Shown piece by piece: positions 53,001 to 61,397 of a stretch of DNA of 64,000 nt. The notes below the pieces were generated by a model. The model did not search any database. It saw only the letters and a list, made by a program, of their open reading frames with translations, and had not been told where the DNA came from. Both the position numbers and the translations under genes were made by a program. Source of the DNA: Polynucleobacter sp. MWH-Spelu-300-X4 (GTDB lineage: Bacteria; Pseudomonadota; Gammaproteobacteria; Burkholderiales; Burkholderiaceae); assembly GCF_018687515.1 (NCBI RefSeq), contig NZ_CP061294.1:620001-684000 (forward strand), given 5' to 3'. The first letter of the stretch is position 1. Every line of letters starts with the position of its first letter.

Positions 53001-53765
53001 ATGATAGGTTTTAATTCTCATGATCCTCTGATGTTATTGCTTATCGCAATGGCAGGACTTTATGCAGGTACACAGAATGTATTGGCGGGAGGTGGCTCAT
53101 TTATTACTTTGCCAACATTAATGTTGGTGGGGTTAAACCCATTGTCAGCAAATGTCACCTCTACAGTAGGGTTGTTCCCAAATCAAGTGACATCTTCTGT
53201 TGCCGGAAGAAAGCTTGCAGGAGGAGTGCATACAGTTTCTTTAAGAAACCTTTTCTTTATCAGTATTAGTGGGGGTATTGCTGGCGCAGTTCTTTTGCTG
53301 AATACCCCGATAAGTGTTTTTACCAAACTGATTCCATGGTTGGTGTTTTTTGCGACGGCTGTATTTGCTTGGGGGAGTTTCATAAAAAAATCAAATCAAG
53401 TCCCACAATATTTGCCTACTTACTTAACTAAAGGCATTTACTTTGTTCTTGGTATGTATGGTGGCTACTTCGGCGGGGGAATTGGTTTTTTATTGTTAGC
53501 TGTACTAACAATTTCCGGTCAACAGGTTCGGATGGCGGCAGCAACTAAGAATATGCTTGTTATGGCAATGAATGCTTCTGCGGTTGCAATATTTGCATTT
53601 TCAGAACAAGTTGATTGGGCTGCTGGGATTGCATTAATGGTGGGAGCGGTTTGTGGCGGGTTCTTGGGTAATTGGTTAATGCATCGTCTTCCTGAGAAAG
53701 TCCTTCGAGGATTTATTGTGGTTGTGGGTGTGACATTAACCGTCTGGCTTTTTGTCCGAGCATAA
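53001..53765 (+). CDS. TauE/SafE-family membrane permease
   Basis: The 254-residue protein has about eight hydrophobic segments and the TauE/SafE pattern (GTQNVLAGGGSFITLPTLML near the start; YGGYFGGGIGFLLLAVL in the middle). Members export sulfite, sulfonates or other sulfur anions, or import them. It follows ovoA by 11 bp. Sulfur traffic from ovothiol metabolism, or export of a by-product, is a reasonable but unproven role. Confidence 0.88.
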   Translation: MIGFNSHDPLMLLLIAMAGLYAGTQNVLAGGGSFITLPTLMLVGLNPLSANVTSTVGLFPNQVTSSVAGRKLAGGVHTVSLRNLFFISISGGIAGAVLLLNTPISVFTKLIPWLVFFATAVFAWGSFIKKSNQVPQYLPTYLTKGIYFVLGMYGGYFGGGIGFLLLAVLTISGQQVRMAAATKNMLVMAMNASAVAIFAFSEQVDWAAGIALMVGAVCGGFLGNWLMHRLPEKVLRGFIVVVGVTLTVWLFVRA

Positions 53766-53779
53766 TTTTTGAGGGTGCG

Positions 53780-54877
53780 ATGAATAACCAACAAGAAATA
53801 AAAATAGATAAAGAATTATTGAGGGACCGTGCTCTTGGTGCGTTGATGGGCGCTTTTATTGGGGATGCCTTAGGCGTTGGCCCACATTGGTATTATGACC
53901 TTGATAAGTTAGTCGAAGATTATGGCCCTTGGATAGATGGCTATACAAAACCTCGCCCAGGTCGCTATCACGAAAATTTAGAGCCAGGCCAATCTTCTCA
54001 GTCAGGCATACTTCTTGAAATGGTACTTCGTTCAATAGTGGAGCGTGGTACTTACGATCAAGCTGATTTTTGTGACCGTCTTGATAATGAATTGTTTCCT
54101 CTGCTAGACGGAACACCAATGAATGGCCCCGGTGGATATACAAGCCAGTCTATTCGTGATGCATGGCGCAAAAGAACTCAAGAAGGTTTGGCTTGGGGAG
54201 ATGTTGCAGGTAATGCAGACAATACGGAAGCAGTTGAACGCATTATTGCAATTGCGGTACGTTTCGCACTGAACCCATCTAATTTGGCTCATTCCGCTAT
54301 AGCTAACACATCACTTACACAGAATGATGGGACCGTCTTGGCAATGACAGTTGCTTATGCCTGTGTATTAGGGATGTTGGTTGAAGGGCATGCTTTAGAT
54401 ACACAAATATCTGACAAGTTAATGGCTAGGGTTAAAGATGGAGTTTTACCTTTTCATACTATTACAAAAGGTAAGTTAGAAGCCCCTGACCGTGGCCAAA
54501 AGGAAATTAAAGTTGAGGGTGTATTCCCATCTCCCGATGCATTAATTACGCCATCGGGTATTGCACGAGCTGTACAGGATGCGTCGATTCAAATTGAACC
54601 TGCTTCTAAAGTAGCTTTGTTATATGGATTGCCTTGTGCGGTTTTTAGCCTTCTACCTGCGTCGTATTACCTAGCAGCACGCTTTCCTAATGACTTTGAG
54701 TCGGCTGTCTTGCATGCAGTTAATGGTGGGGGTCAAAATTTGGCACGAGCCATGCTAACAGGTGCACTAAGTGGGGCCATGGTCGGACTTTCTGGCATCC
54801 CTAAACGTTTTATTGATGGATTAGATAAATCCACAGATTTGTTAATTCTTGCTAATCAATTAGTAGACCAGATGTAG
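53780..54877 (+). CDS. ADP-ribosylglycohydrolase/J1-crystallin-like protein lacking metal motifs
   Basis: The 365-residue protein has the ARH/DraG opening RALGALMGAFIGDALGVGPH and helical fold. The usual T-D-D-T near residue 70 is SSQS within GQSSQSG (70-76), and the C-terminal D-T-D-T is replaced by GGGQN (316-320) in NGGGQNLARAMLTGALSGA. Both dinuclear-magnesium sites are therefore lost, as in the J1-crystallin-like branch of the family. Classical ADP-ribose removal is unlikely; role unknown. It starts 14 bp after the permease, with GAGGG upstream. Confidence 0.82.
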   Translation: MNNQQEIKIDKELLRDRALGALMGAFIGDALGVGPHWYYDLDKLVEDYGPWIDGYTKPRPGRYHENLEPGQSSQSGILLEMVLRSIVERGTYDQADFCDRLDNELFPLLDGTPMNGPGGYTSQSIRDAWRKRTQEGLAWGDVAGNADNTEAVERIIAIAVRFALNPSNLAHSAIANTSLTQNDGTVLAMTVAYACVLGMLVEGHALDTQISDKLMARVKDGVLPFHTITKGKLEAPDRGQKEIKVEGVFPSPDALITPSGIARAVQDASIQIEPASKVALLYGLPCAVFSLLPASYYLAARFPNDFESAVLHAVNGGGQNLARAMLTGALSGAMVGLSGIPKRFIDGLDKSTDLLILANQLVDQM

Positions 54878-54920
54878 CTAAACCAATAATTAACTAACAA
54901 TTTCTTTTAAAAGGTAATTT

Positions 54921-56306
54921 ATGACTCGTATGAAATTAACACTTAAGCCACTAGCTCTTTCTCTACTGTTGGTATCTTCTATAGTTGCGGCGCAATCCAA
55001 AGACCAAGATTCATATTTCTTATTGGGCGAAACAACTGTTGGTAAGGCTATTAAAGAAGCTACAGGGGCAACTATTTTTGGTTTGGCTCAAGTTGGTTAT
55101 TCAAGAAATGACGTTACAAGTTCATCAGATAAAAACAAATCAAGATCTAATACGATTGCGGGGCCATCAGATGAAGGGGTCCAGTTCAATGGCATGATTT
55201 TGGCTATTGAGAAATTGCCCGAAGCTAACTTTATTCCTAGAATTACGCCGTTACCAGGCCCTATGTCAGAGCAATATTCTTGGGGCTTCCGAGCAGATTT
55301 ACACTATGGTCGAGATGCTCTGATGTCTGCTGCTAATGGTATTGAAAATACATGGCATATGAACCAAGGTGCTGCAGGTATCCCGCCGAACGCTAATAAT
55401 ATGAATTATTTTTCATTGCCAATGATTTATGCCCAGGCCTATGCACCTATTGGATTAGGTACGGCTGTAACGATAGGTCGATATGGCGTTAATTTAGGCT
55501 ATGAGATTCCCCCATCATGGAGGCAGGCACCTAATTTCTTTTATTCAAGAACATATGCGCTTGTTTCACAAATTGACCAAATCATCGGAGCACAAATGTC
55601 GGTAAATCTGATGAGAAATCAGTACGGCATGATTTTGGGTGAATTTGGTTTTGGTAAGGGTTATCAAGTTGGACGTGATAACAATAACAACAATAATGTT
55701 TATGGAGTTATTCGTTGGAGAAGTAATGATATGTCTAAGTTTGTTAGCTATAGCCTGATAACAGGTGATGAGCAGACGGATATAAGCAATGCTAATCCAA
55801 TGACTTGGTATCCTAATCATCCTATCAAAGCGTCATCTGGTCAAAATAGACAACATCACTCTTTAGTGGCTGGCTTTATGCCCACCAATAGATTGAAGTT
55901 GGCCGGTGAGCTTTTATATGGAAAGCAAGAGGGTTCTGGTGACGCAAAATGGGTTCTGAGCAACGAAAATTTCACTGGCGCTACTTATAAAGGCCTAAAT
56001 GTTCATGCTACATATAAAGCAACTGAATCTTTAAGATATGGCCTACGTTATGAAATCTTTAAAGATCCACAAGGTTTTGCTTTAACACCATTAGGTACGC
56101 CAGGCGCTATAGTTCAAGCGATTACTTTTGGCGCAAATATTGATTTGAACAAGAATCTAGTTTTCAGACCTGAAATTAGACATGATTGGGCAAAAACAAC
56201 CAATAGCTCAGACAAGTTCTTTGGTAATGTGCCGCATGCCGGTCCATCAACTGCAACAGATAATAAGCAGACAACTATCTCGGCAGATCTGTTGTTCTAT
56301 TTTTAA
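54921..56306 (+). CDS. Outer-membrane beta-barrel porin, BBP2-like
   Basis: The 461-residue protein has a signal peptide (cleavage near SIVAAQ), many alternating strands and a terminal Phe (ISADLLFYF), with LVFRPEIRHDW near the end as in the BBP2/OmpL group. A short Asn run (DNNNNNNVYG) sits in a probable loop. It is the last gene of the ovoA run, 43 bp after the ARH-like gene, and may pass substrates or products of the cassette through the outer membrane (inference). Confidence 0.8.
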   Translation: MTRMKLTLKPLALSLLLVSSIVAAQSKDQDSYFLLGETTVGKAIKEATGATIFGLAQVGYSRNDVTSSSDKNKSRSNTIAGPSDEGVQFNGMILAIEKLPEANFIPRITPLPGPMSEQYSWGFRADLHYGRDALMSAANGIENTWHMNQGAAGIPPNANNMNYFSLPMIYAQAYAPIGLGTAVTIGRYGVNLGYEIPPSWRQAPNFFYSRTYALVSQIDQIIGAQMSVNLMRNQYGMILGEFGFGKGYQVGRDNNNNNNVYGVIRWRSNDMSKFVSYSLITGDEQTDISNANPMTWYPNHPIKASSGQNRQHHSLVAGFMPTNRLKLAGELLYGKQEGSGDAKWVLSNENFTGATYKGLNVHATYKATESLRYGLRYEIFKDPQGFALTPLGTPGAIVQAITFGANIDLNKNLVFRPEIRHDWAKTTNSSDKFFGNVPHAGPSTATDNKQTTISADLLFYF

Positions 56307-56325
56307 TATACAAATAGTCTGTTTT

Positions 56326-56343
56326 GGTAACGATTTTGGTAAT
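56326..56343. repeat. TTTTGGTAAC / TTTTGGTAAT repeats inside the right island end
   Basis: Two units 12 bp apart (GGTAAC at 56326-56331 and GGTAAT at 56338-56343) mirror the units at the left end. They lie between the porin stop and the 3' end of tRNA-Ser, where integrase arm sites would be expected. Confidence 0.5.
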
Positions 56344-56386
56344 GGGGGTCAGAATTTCTTCTAACCCCTTTATTTACCTATTGACA

Positions 56387-56477
56387 TGGCGGAGAAGGCG
56401 GGATTCGAACCCGCGGTAGGCGATTAACCTACGCACGCTTTCCAGGCGTGTGACTTAAACCACTCATCCACCTCTCC
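56387..56477 (-). tRNA. tRNA-Ser (anticodon GGA)
   Basis: A 91-base class II tRNA including the encoded CCA, read on the minus strand: acceptor GGAGAGG pairs with CTTCTCC (one G-U), anticodon stem CACGC/GCGTG frames loop CTGGAAA with anticodon GGA, a long variable arm follows, and the T loop is GGTTCGAATCC. Its 3' end is the putative integration site of the ovothiol island. Confidence 0.96.
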
Positions 56478-56520
56478 GTGCAAGAGCGCCATTATATACG
56501 CGCTCAATTAGGTGGATGGG

Positions 56521-57309
56521 TTATTCGGTCTCAGCCATGCCGCCAACGACGTGGCTAAAGCCACCGTCAACGTAAGTAATTTCACCAGTAATGCCGCCAG
56601 CTAAATCAGACATTAAAAATGCGGCAGCATTGCCTACATCTTCAATTGTTACGTTGCGGCGTAGTGGAGCGTTCGCTTCAACAAAATCTAAAATTTTGCC
56701 AAAACCTTTAATACCAGAAGCGGCTAATGTCTTAATAGGACCAGCTGAGATGCCGTTACAACGTACGCCCTTAGGGCCTACAGAGTTGGCAAGATAACGA
56801 ACACTGGCTTCTAAAGAGGCCTTAGCCAAACCCATGGTGTTGTAGTTAGGAACTACCATTTGCGAGCCAAGGTAAGTCAAAGTTAGAAGAGCAGACTTGT
56901 CATTTAGCATTGGTAGGGCTGCTTTAGCCATTGCTGGAAAGCTATAGGCTGAAATATCGTGCGCAATTTTGAATGATTCTCTTGATAAACCATCTAGAAA
57001 ATCGCCAGCAATTGCTTCGCGAGGTGCAAAGCCAATTGAGTGGATTAAACCGTCAAATTTTGGCCATGTGGCAGATAAATCAGCAAAAAGCTTGTCAATT
57101 TGCTCATCGCTACCCACATCGCAGTCAAAAATCAGCTTGCTGTTGAATTCTTCAGCAAACTCGGTAATACGATCCTTAAAGCGGTCGCCTACGTAGGTGA
57201 AGGCTAATTCAGCGCCTTCGCGATGGCAGGCCTTGGCGATACCATAAGCAATAGAGCGGTTAGAAAGTAGACCTGTTAGGACGATTTTTTTGCCGGCTAA
57301 GAAACCCAT
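56521..57309 (-). CDS. fabI: Enoyl-[acyl-carrier-protein] reductase FabI
   Basis: The 262-residue SDR-like enzyme matches Fab[37 protein letters not shown] and the catalytic Y-x6-K pair (Y156 and K163 in [12 protein letters not shown]) with Y146 upstream. It reduces enoyl-ACP in each cycle of fatty-acid elongation and is the target of triclosan-like inhibitors. It is divergent from yejA. Confidence 0.97.
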   Translation of the reverse strand: MGFLAGKKIVLTGLLSNRSIAYGIAKACHREGAELAFTYVGDRFKDRITEFAEEFNSKLIFDCDVGSDEQIDKLFADLSATWPKFDGLIHSIGFAPREAIAGDFLDGLSRESFKIAHDISAYSFPAMAKAALPMLNDKSALLTLTYLGSQMVVPNYNTMGLAKASLEASVRYLANSVGPKGVRCNGISAGPIKTLAASGIKGFGKILDFVEANAPLRRNVTIEDVGNAAAFLMSDLAGGITGEITYVDGGFSHVVGGMAETE

Positions 57310-57367
57310 TTTTACTTCCTTATTTATTTTTGATGTATTTGTAAATGTCTAATTACAATTGTTACAC

Positions 57368-59251
57368 ATGCGAATCAGTCAATTCTTATTTTCGACCACC
57401 ATTTTAAGCCTATCTTTGTTGGCTGGAGGGTTGTTTTCTGGAACAGTCTTTGCTGCCCATGGCTTTGCTCAATACGGAGATTTAAAGTATTCAGCGGGAT
57501 TCAGTCATTTCGCTTATGTCAATCCAGAGGCCCCGCAGGGTGGAACTTTGTATTTGCCAAATCCTGATCGTAGAACCAGTTTCGATAAATTTAATCCTTT
57601 TACTTTAAAAGGTGTTGCTGCTCCCGGTGTTAGCCAATTAATGTTTGAGAGTCTTTTAATTGGTAGTGCAGATGAAATAGCATCTGCTTATGGTTTATTG
57701 GCTGAGGATGTCACTTTGTCGAAAGACCAAATGAGCGTGACTTTCAAGTTGCGGGCCAATCCGAAATTTAATGATGGCACTCCAGTGCTTGCTAAAGATG
57801 TGAAATACTCATTCGATACATTGATGAGCAAATTGGCTAGCCCACAATTTAAGACTGTTTATGCGGATGTGAAGCAAGCGGTGGTTGTGTCGGAGCGAGT
57901 GGTACGTTTTGACTTTCATCGCAAAAATACTGAATTACCCTTGCTGGTTGGATCGATGCCAGTTTTTTCGGATCAATGGGGTAAAGATAAAGGTGGCATG
58001 GGTAAGCCATTTAATCAGCTTACTTTTGAGCCACCGATTGGTAGTGGCCCTTATTTGATTGAAACCTACGATATTGGTAAAAGTATCGTTTTTAAGAAGA
58101 ACCCTCATTATTGGGGGCGTGATTTAAATGTTCGGGTTGGTTCATTTAATTTCGATCGAGTCTCTTACCGTTTATATAAAGATGACACTGCCAGATTGGA
58201 AGCTCTTAAAGCGGGAGAGTTTGATGCTTTAGTCGAGTATCGCGCCAAGAATTGGGCTAAAAGTTATGTGGGCCCTAAATTTAGAGATGGCACATTTAAG
58301 AAACAGCATTTTTCTCATCGTAATGGTGCGGGCATGCAAGGTTTTGTGATGAATATGCGCAAGCCTATTTTTCAAGATCAGCGTGTGCGAGAGGCTTTGA
58401 CTTTGGCGCTTGATTTTGAGTGGATGAATCGCCAATTGTTTTATGGCCAATACCACCGCATTGACAGCTATTTCTCTAATAGTGATTTAGGTGCTTCATA
58501 TCAGCCAGCAAGTACGCCTAGTGTCCAAGAAAGAAAGATATTAGAGTCATTGCAACAAAAATATCCAAAGCACTTTCCGTTGAAGGCTCTTGGTCCAATG
58601 ACTTTACCTGTGACTACGGAGCCACCATCAAGTTTGCGTAAAAATTTGCGTCAAGCTAGAGAGTTGCTAGCTCAAGCAGGCTGGGTATATAAGGATGGTG
58701 CACTCAGAAATGCCAAGGGGCAGGCATTTGAGTTTGAATTTATGGATGATGGTGGGGCCATGTCTCGCTTGGTATCTGCTTATGCGCGCAATTTGGAAAA
58801 GCTAGGCATTAAGTTAGATATTAGGACAACTGATTATGCTTTGTATCAGAAGCGATTGGAGGAGTTTGATTTCTTCATGACGAGCATGAAGTTTCCTGAT
58901 TCTCAGAGCCCGGGAAATGAGTTGTGGGATCGTTACGGTAGTGCTTCTGCAACCACAAAAGGTTCAGACAATATTATTGGGGTGGAGTCGCCAGTTGTGG
59001 ATGCTTTGATTGGTGAGATTGTTAAGGCTCAGACTAGGAAAGATCTCATCACCGCGACAAGGGCTTTAGATCGAGTTTTAACCCATAGTTATTACGTCGT
59101 GCCTCATTGGTATAGTCCAAATCATCGAGTCGCATATAAAACAGATTTGGCGTTTCCGCCACCGCCGACTTATTTTGCAGCGGAGTCTTGGATACTTTCT
59201 ACTTGGTGGCGTCAACCTACTTCAACTTACAAAGCGGGGGTTTCTCAGTGA
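57368..59251 (+). CDS. yejA: YejA-like oligopeptide/microcin C ABC substrate-binding protein
   Basis: The 627-residue periplasmic protein has a signal peptide (cleavage near TVFAA) and SBP family 5 signatures: LAEDVTLSKDQMSVTFKLR, FNDGTPVLAKDVKYSFDTL, IGSGPYLIETYDIGKSIVF, REALTLALDFEWMN. YejA delivers peptides such as microcin C to YejBEF. I chose ATG 57368 (MRISQFLFS) over an upstream TTG. Its stop overlaps the yejB GTG start. Confidence 0.93.
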   Translation: MRISQFLFSTTILSLSLLAGGLFSGTVFAAHGFAQYGDLKYSAGFSHFAYVNPEAPQGGTLYLPNPDRRTSFDKFNPFTLKGVAAPGVSQLMFESLLIGSADEIASAYGLLAEDVTLSKDQMSVTFKLRANPKFNDGTPVLAKDVKYSFDTLMSKLASPQFKTVYADVKQAVVVSERVVRFDFHRKNTELPLLVGSMPVFSDQWGKDKGGMGKPFNQLTFEPPIGSGPYLIETYDIGKSIVFKKNPHYWGRDLNVRVGSFNFDRVSYRLYKDDTARLEALKAGEFDALVEYRAKNWAKSYVGPKFRDGTFKKQHFSHRNGAGMQGFVMNMRKPIFQDQRVREALTLALDFEWMNRQLFYGQYHRIDSYFSNSDLGASYQPASTPSVQERKILESLQQKYPKHFPLKALGPMTLPVTTEPPSSLRKNLRQARELLAQAGWVYKDGALRNAKGQAFEFEFMDDGGAMSRLVSAYARNLEKLGIKLDIRTTDYALYQKRLEEFDFFMTSMKFPDSQSPGNELWDRYGSASATTKGSDNIIGVESPVVDALIGEIVKAQTRKDLITATRALDRVLTHSYYVVPHWYSPNHRVAYKTDLAFPPPPTYFAAESWILSTWWRQPTSTYKAGVSQ

Positions 59252-60330
59252 ACAGTGCTTTGTTTAGATATATCGTTAAACGAATCTTCTTAATGATTCC
59301 AACTTTATTGGGCGTTATCACTTTAACGTTTGCTGTGATTCAGTTTGTTCCGGGAGGGCCTGTTGAGCAAATGATGTTGGAGCTCAAGGGGCGAGGTGAG
59401 GCTAGTGTTGGTCATAGCGAATCCTCCGGTGGGGGTGCCACTTATCGTGGTCGACAAGGCATTGATGAAGAACGACTTAAAGAGATTAAGACTTTGTATG
59501 GTTTTGATAAGCCTGTTCATGAGCGGTATGTGCAAATGCTTAAACAGTTTGCGACTTTTGATTTAGGACAAAGCTACTATCAGCATAAAAGCGTCTGGGA
59601 GTTAGTGATATCTAAGTTGCCTGTTTCTATCAGTTTGGGGTTGTGGACTTTTTTAATTACATATTTGATATCAATACCGTTAGGCATTAAAAAAGCCGTT
59701 CAAATAGGTACAAGGTTTGATACGGTTAGTAGTGTTTTGATATTGGTGGGTTATGCCATTCCAGGGTTTGTTTTGGGTGTTTTACTCTTGGTTTTATTTG
59801 GGGGTGGTAGCTTTCTTCAGATATTTCCTTTAAGAGGTTTAACCTCGGATGATTGGGCGCAAATGAGTTGGGCGGGTAAGGTGCTCGATTATTTTTGGCA
59901 TCTAGTGCTACCGATTACTGCTTCAGTGTTAGGGCATTTTGCAGTAATTACGATGCTAACTAAAAATTCTTTTTTAGAAGAAATTCGCAAGCAATATGTA
60001 TTAACTGCGAGAGCTAAAGGTCTTAGCGAAGATAAAGTCTTATGGAAACATGTATTCCGTAATGCCATGATTCCTTTGGTCACTGGATTCCCTGCGGCTT
60101 TCATTGGAGCTTTCTTCACAGGCTCTTTATTAATTGAAACTTTATTTTCATTAGATGGCTTAGGTTTGCTTTCTTATGAGGCCGTCATGAGGCGAGATTA
60201 CCCTGTGGTATTGGGTACTTTGTACTTCTTTACATTGATTGGTTTAGTGACTAGGTTGATTTCTGATATTGCTTATGTGATGGTGGATCCACGTATTCAA
60301 TTTGATAGTCAGTCAGGAGGGGGCGCATGA
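59248..60330 (+). CDS. yejB: YejB-like ABC transporter permease
   Basis: The 360-residue permease has about six hydrophobic segments and the binding-protein-dependent motif (VLTARAKGLSEDKVLWKHVF, then NAMIPLVTGFPAAFIGAFFT). GTG 59248 overlaps the yejA stop (GTGA), placing NSALFRYIVKRIFLMIPTLL at the start as in other YejB proteins. An upstream in-frame extension would overlap yejA coding sequence. Confidence 0.93.
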   Translation: MNSALFRYIVKRIFLMIPTLLGVITLTFAVIQFVPGGPVEQMMLELKGRGEASVGHSESSGGGATYRGRQGIDEERLKEIKTLYGFDKPVHERYVQMLKQFATFDLGQSYYQHKSVWELVISKLPVSISLGLWTFLITYLISIPLGIKKAVQIGTRFDTVSSVLILVGYAIPGFVLGVLLLVLFGGGSFLQIFPLRGLTSDDWAQMSWAGKVLDYFWHLVLPITASVLGHFAVITMLTKNSFLEEIRKQYVLTARAKGLSEDKVLWKHVFRNAMIPLVTGFPAAFIGAFFTGSLLIETLFSLDGLGLLSYEAVMRRDYPVVLGTLYFFTLIGLVTRLISDIAYVMVDPRIQFDSQSGGGA

Positions 60331-61397
60331 TCTTGATGCCTAGACTGAGATGGATGAATGCTATCTCCCATAGTGATCAATGGAAGAGATTTAGAGCCAA
60401 TCGTTTGGGGTATTGGAGTCTTTGGATCTTTGCTGTTTTATTCATTGTTAGTCTTTTTGCTGAAGTAATTGCGAATGATCGACCATTGTTGGTGCGTTAT
60501 GAAGGTAGTTTTTACGTTCCGATCGTTAAAGACTATTCAGAGAAAACATTCGGGGGAGATTTTCCAACGCCAACGGATTATCTAGATCCTGATATTAAGA
60601 AGACGTTTTCTAAGCCAGGTAATTGGGCTATTTACCCGCCTATTACCTATCGTTATGACACCTTAAATTATTTTGCTAAAGAACCAAATCCGGCGTCACC
60701 TTCTCGGGATAATTGGCTGGGAACTGATGATCGCGGACGTGATGTGTTGGCACGTTTAATTTATGGATTTCGCCTCTCTGTTTTATTTGGATTATCTCTG
60801 ACTATTCTTGGAGTGTTTTTGGGTGTATTAAGTGGCGCATTAATGGGTTACTGGGGTGGTCGAGTTGATTTGGTATCTCAGCGGATTATTGAAATTTGGA
60901 GTTCGATGCCTGAGTTATATTTGTTAATTATTTTTGCATCTATTTTTTCACCTAGCGTAGGTTTATTGATTGTGTTGCTGTCTCTGTTTGGCTGGATGGG
61001 GTTGTCGGATTATGTGCGAGCAGAGTTTTTAAAAAATAGATCATTGGAGTATGTGAGAGCAGCCCATGCCTTAGGTTTATCTAGTTCACAAATCATGTGG
61101 CGTCACATTCTTCCTAATAGTTTGACGCCTGTGATTACTTTTTTACCATTTAGGATGAGCGCCGCCATTTTGGCTTTAACCAGTTTGGATTTTTTGGGGT
61201 TAGGTGTTCCACCCGATAAAGCAAGTCTGGGAGAGTTGCTGTCTCAGGGGAAGGCTAACTTGGATGCATGGTGGATTTCATTGGCCACTTTTTTGGTGCT
61301 GGCGGGAACTTTGATGCTGCTCACTTTTATGGGAGATGCCTTGAGAGATGCATTTGACACAAGAAGGGCTCATCAAAATTTAGGCAAGGAAGCCTGA
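60327..61397 (+). CDS. yejE: YejE-like ABC transporter permease
   Basis: The 356-residue permease has an N-terminal extension and about six hydrophobic segments with LGTDDRGRDVLARLIYGFRLS and the ATPase-contact loop (YVRAAHALGLSSSQIMWRHI). It is the second channel subunit. It overlaps yejB by four bases (ATGA), with GGAGGGGG upstream. Confidence 0.93.
   Translation: MILMPRLRWMNAISHSDQWKRFRANRLGYWSLWIFAVLFIVSLFAEVIANDRPLLVRYEGSFYVPIVKDYSEKTFGGDFPTPTDYLDPDIKKTFSKPGNWAIYPPITYRYDTLNYFAKEPNPASPSRDNWLGTDDRGRDVLARLIYGFRLSVLFGLSLTILGVFLGVLSGALMGYWGGRVDLVSQRIIEIWSSMPELYLLIIFASIFSPSVGLLIVLLSLFGWMGLSDYVRAEFLKNRSLEYVRAAHALGLSSSQIMWRHILPNSLTPVITFLPFRMSAAILALTSLDFLGLGVPPDKASLGELLSQGKANLDAWWISLATFLVLAGTLMLLTFMGDALRDAFDTRRAHQNLGKEA

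Larger units (their letters stand above)
48854..56397. mobile_element. Putative genomic island at tRNA-Ser(GGA), ovothiol cassette
   Basis: The segment is bounded by an exact direct repeat, TGGCGGAGAAG, at 48854-48864 and 56387-56397; the right copy is the 3' end of the intact tRNA-Ser, which reads leftwards into the segment. A terminator sits just beyond the left copy, as if the tRNA's own terminator was displaced by the insertion. GGTAAC repeats occur inside both ends (48886-48959; 56326-56343). Eight genes are inside, and none is an integrase, so the element is fixed, decayed or was moved by another element. The repeat is short, so chance is not excluded. Confidence 0.6.

Noticed and set aside
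55678..55697. AAC/AAT-rich repeat in the porin gene
   Set aside because: It simply encodes a run of asparagines in a likely loop; too short and spacerless for a CRISPR or functional repeat.
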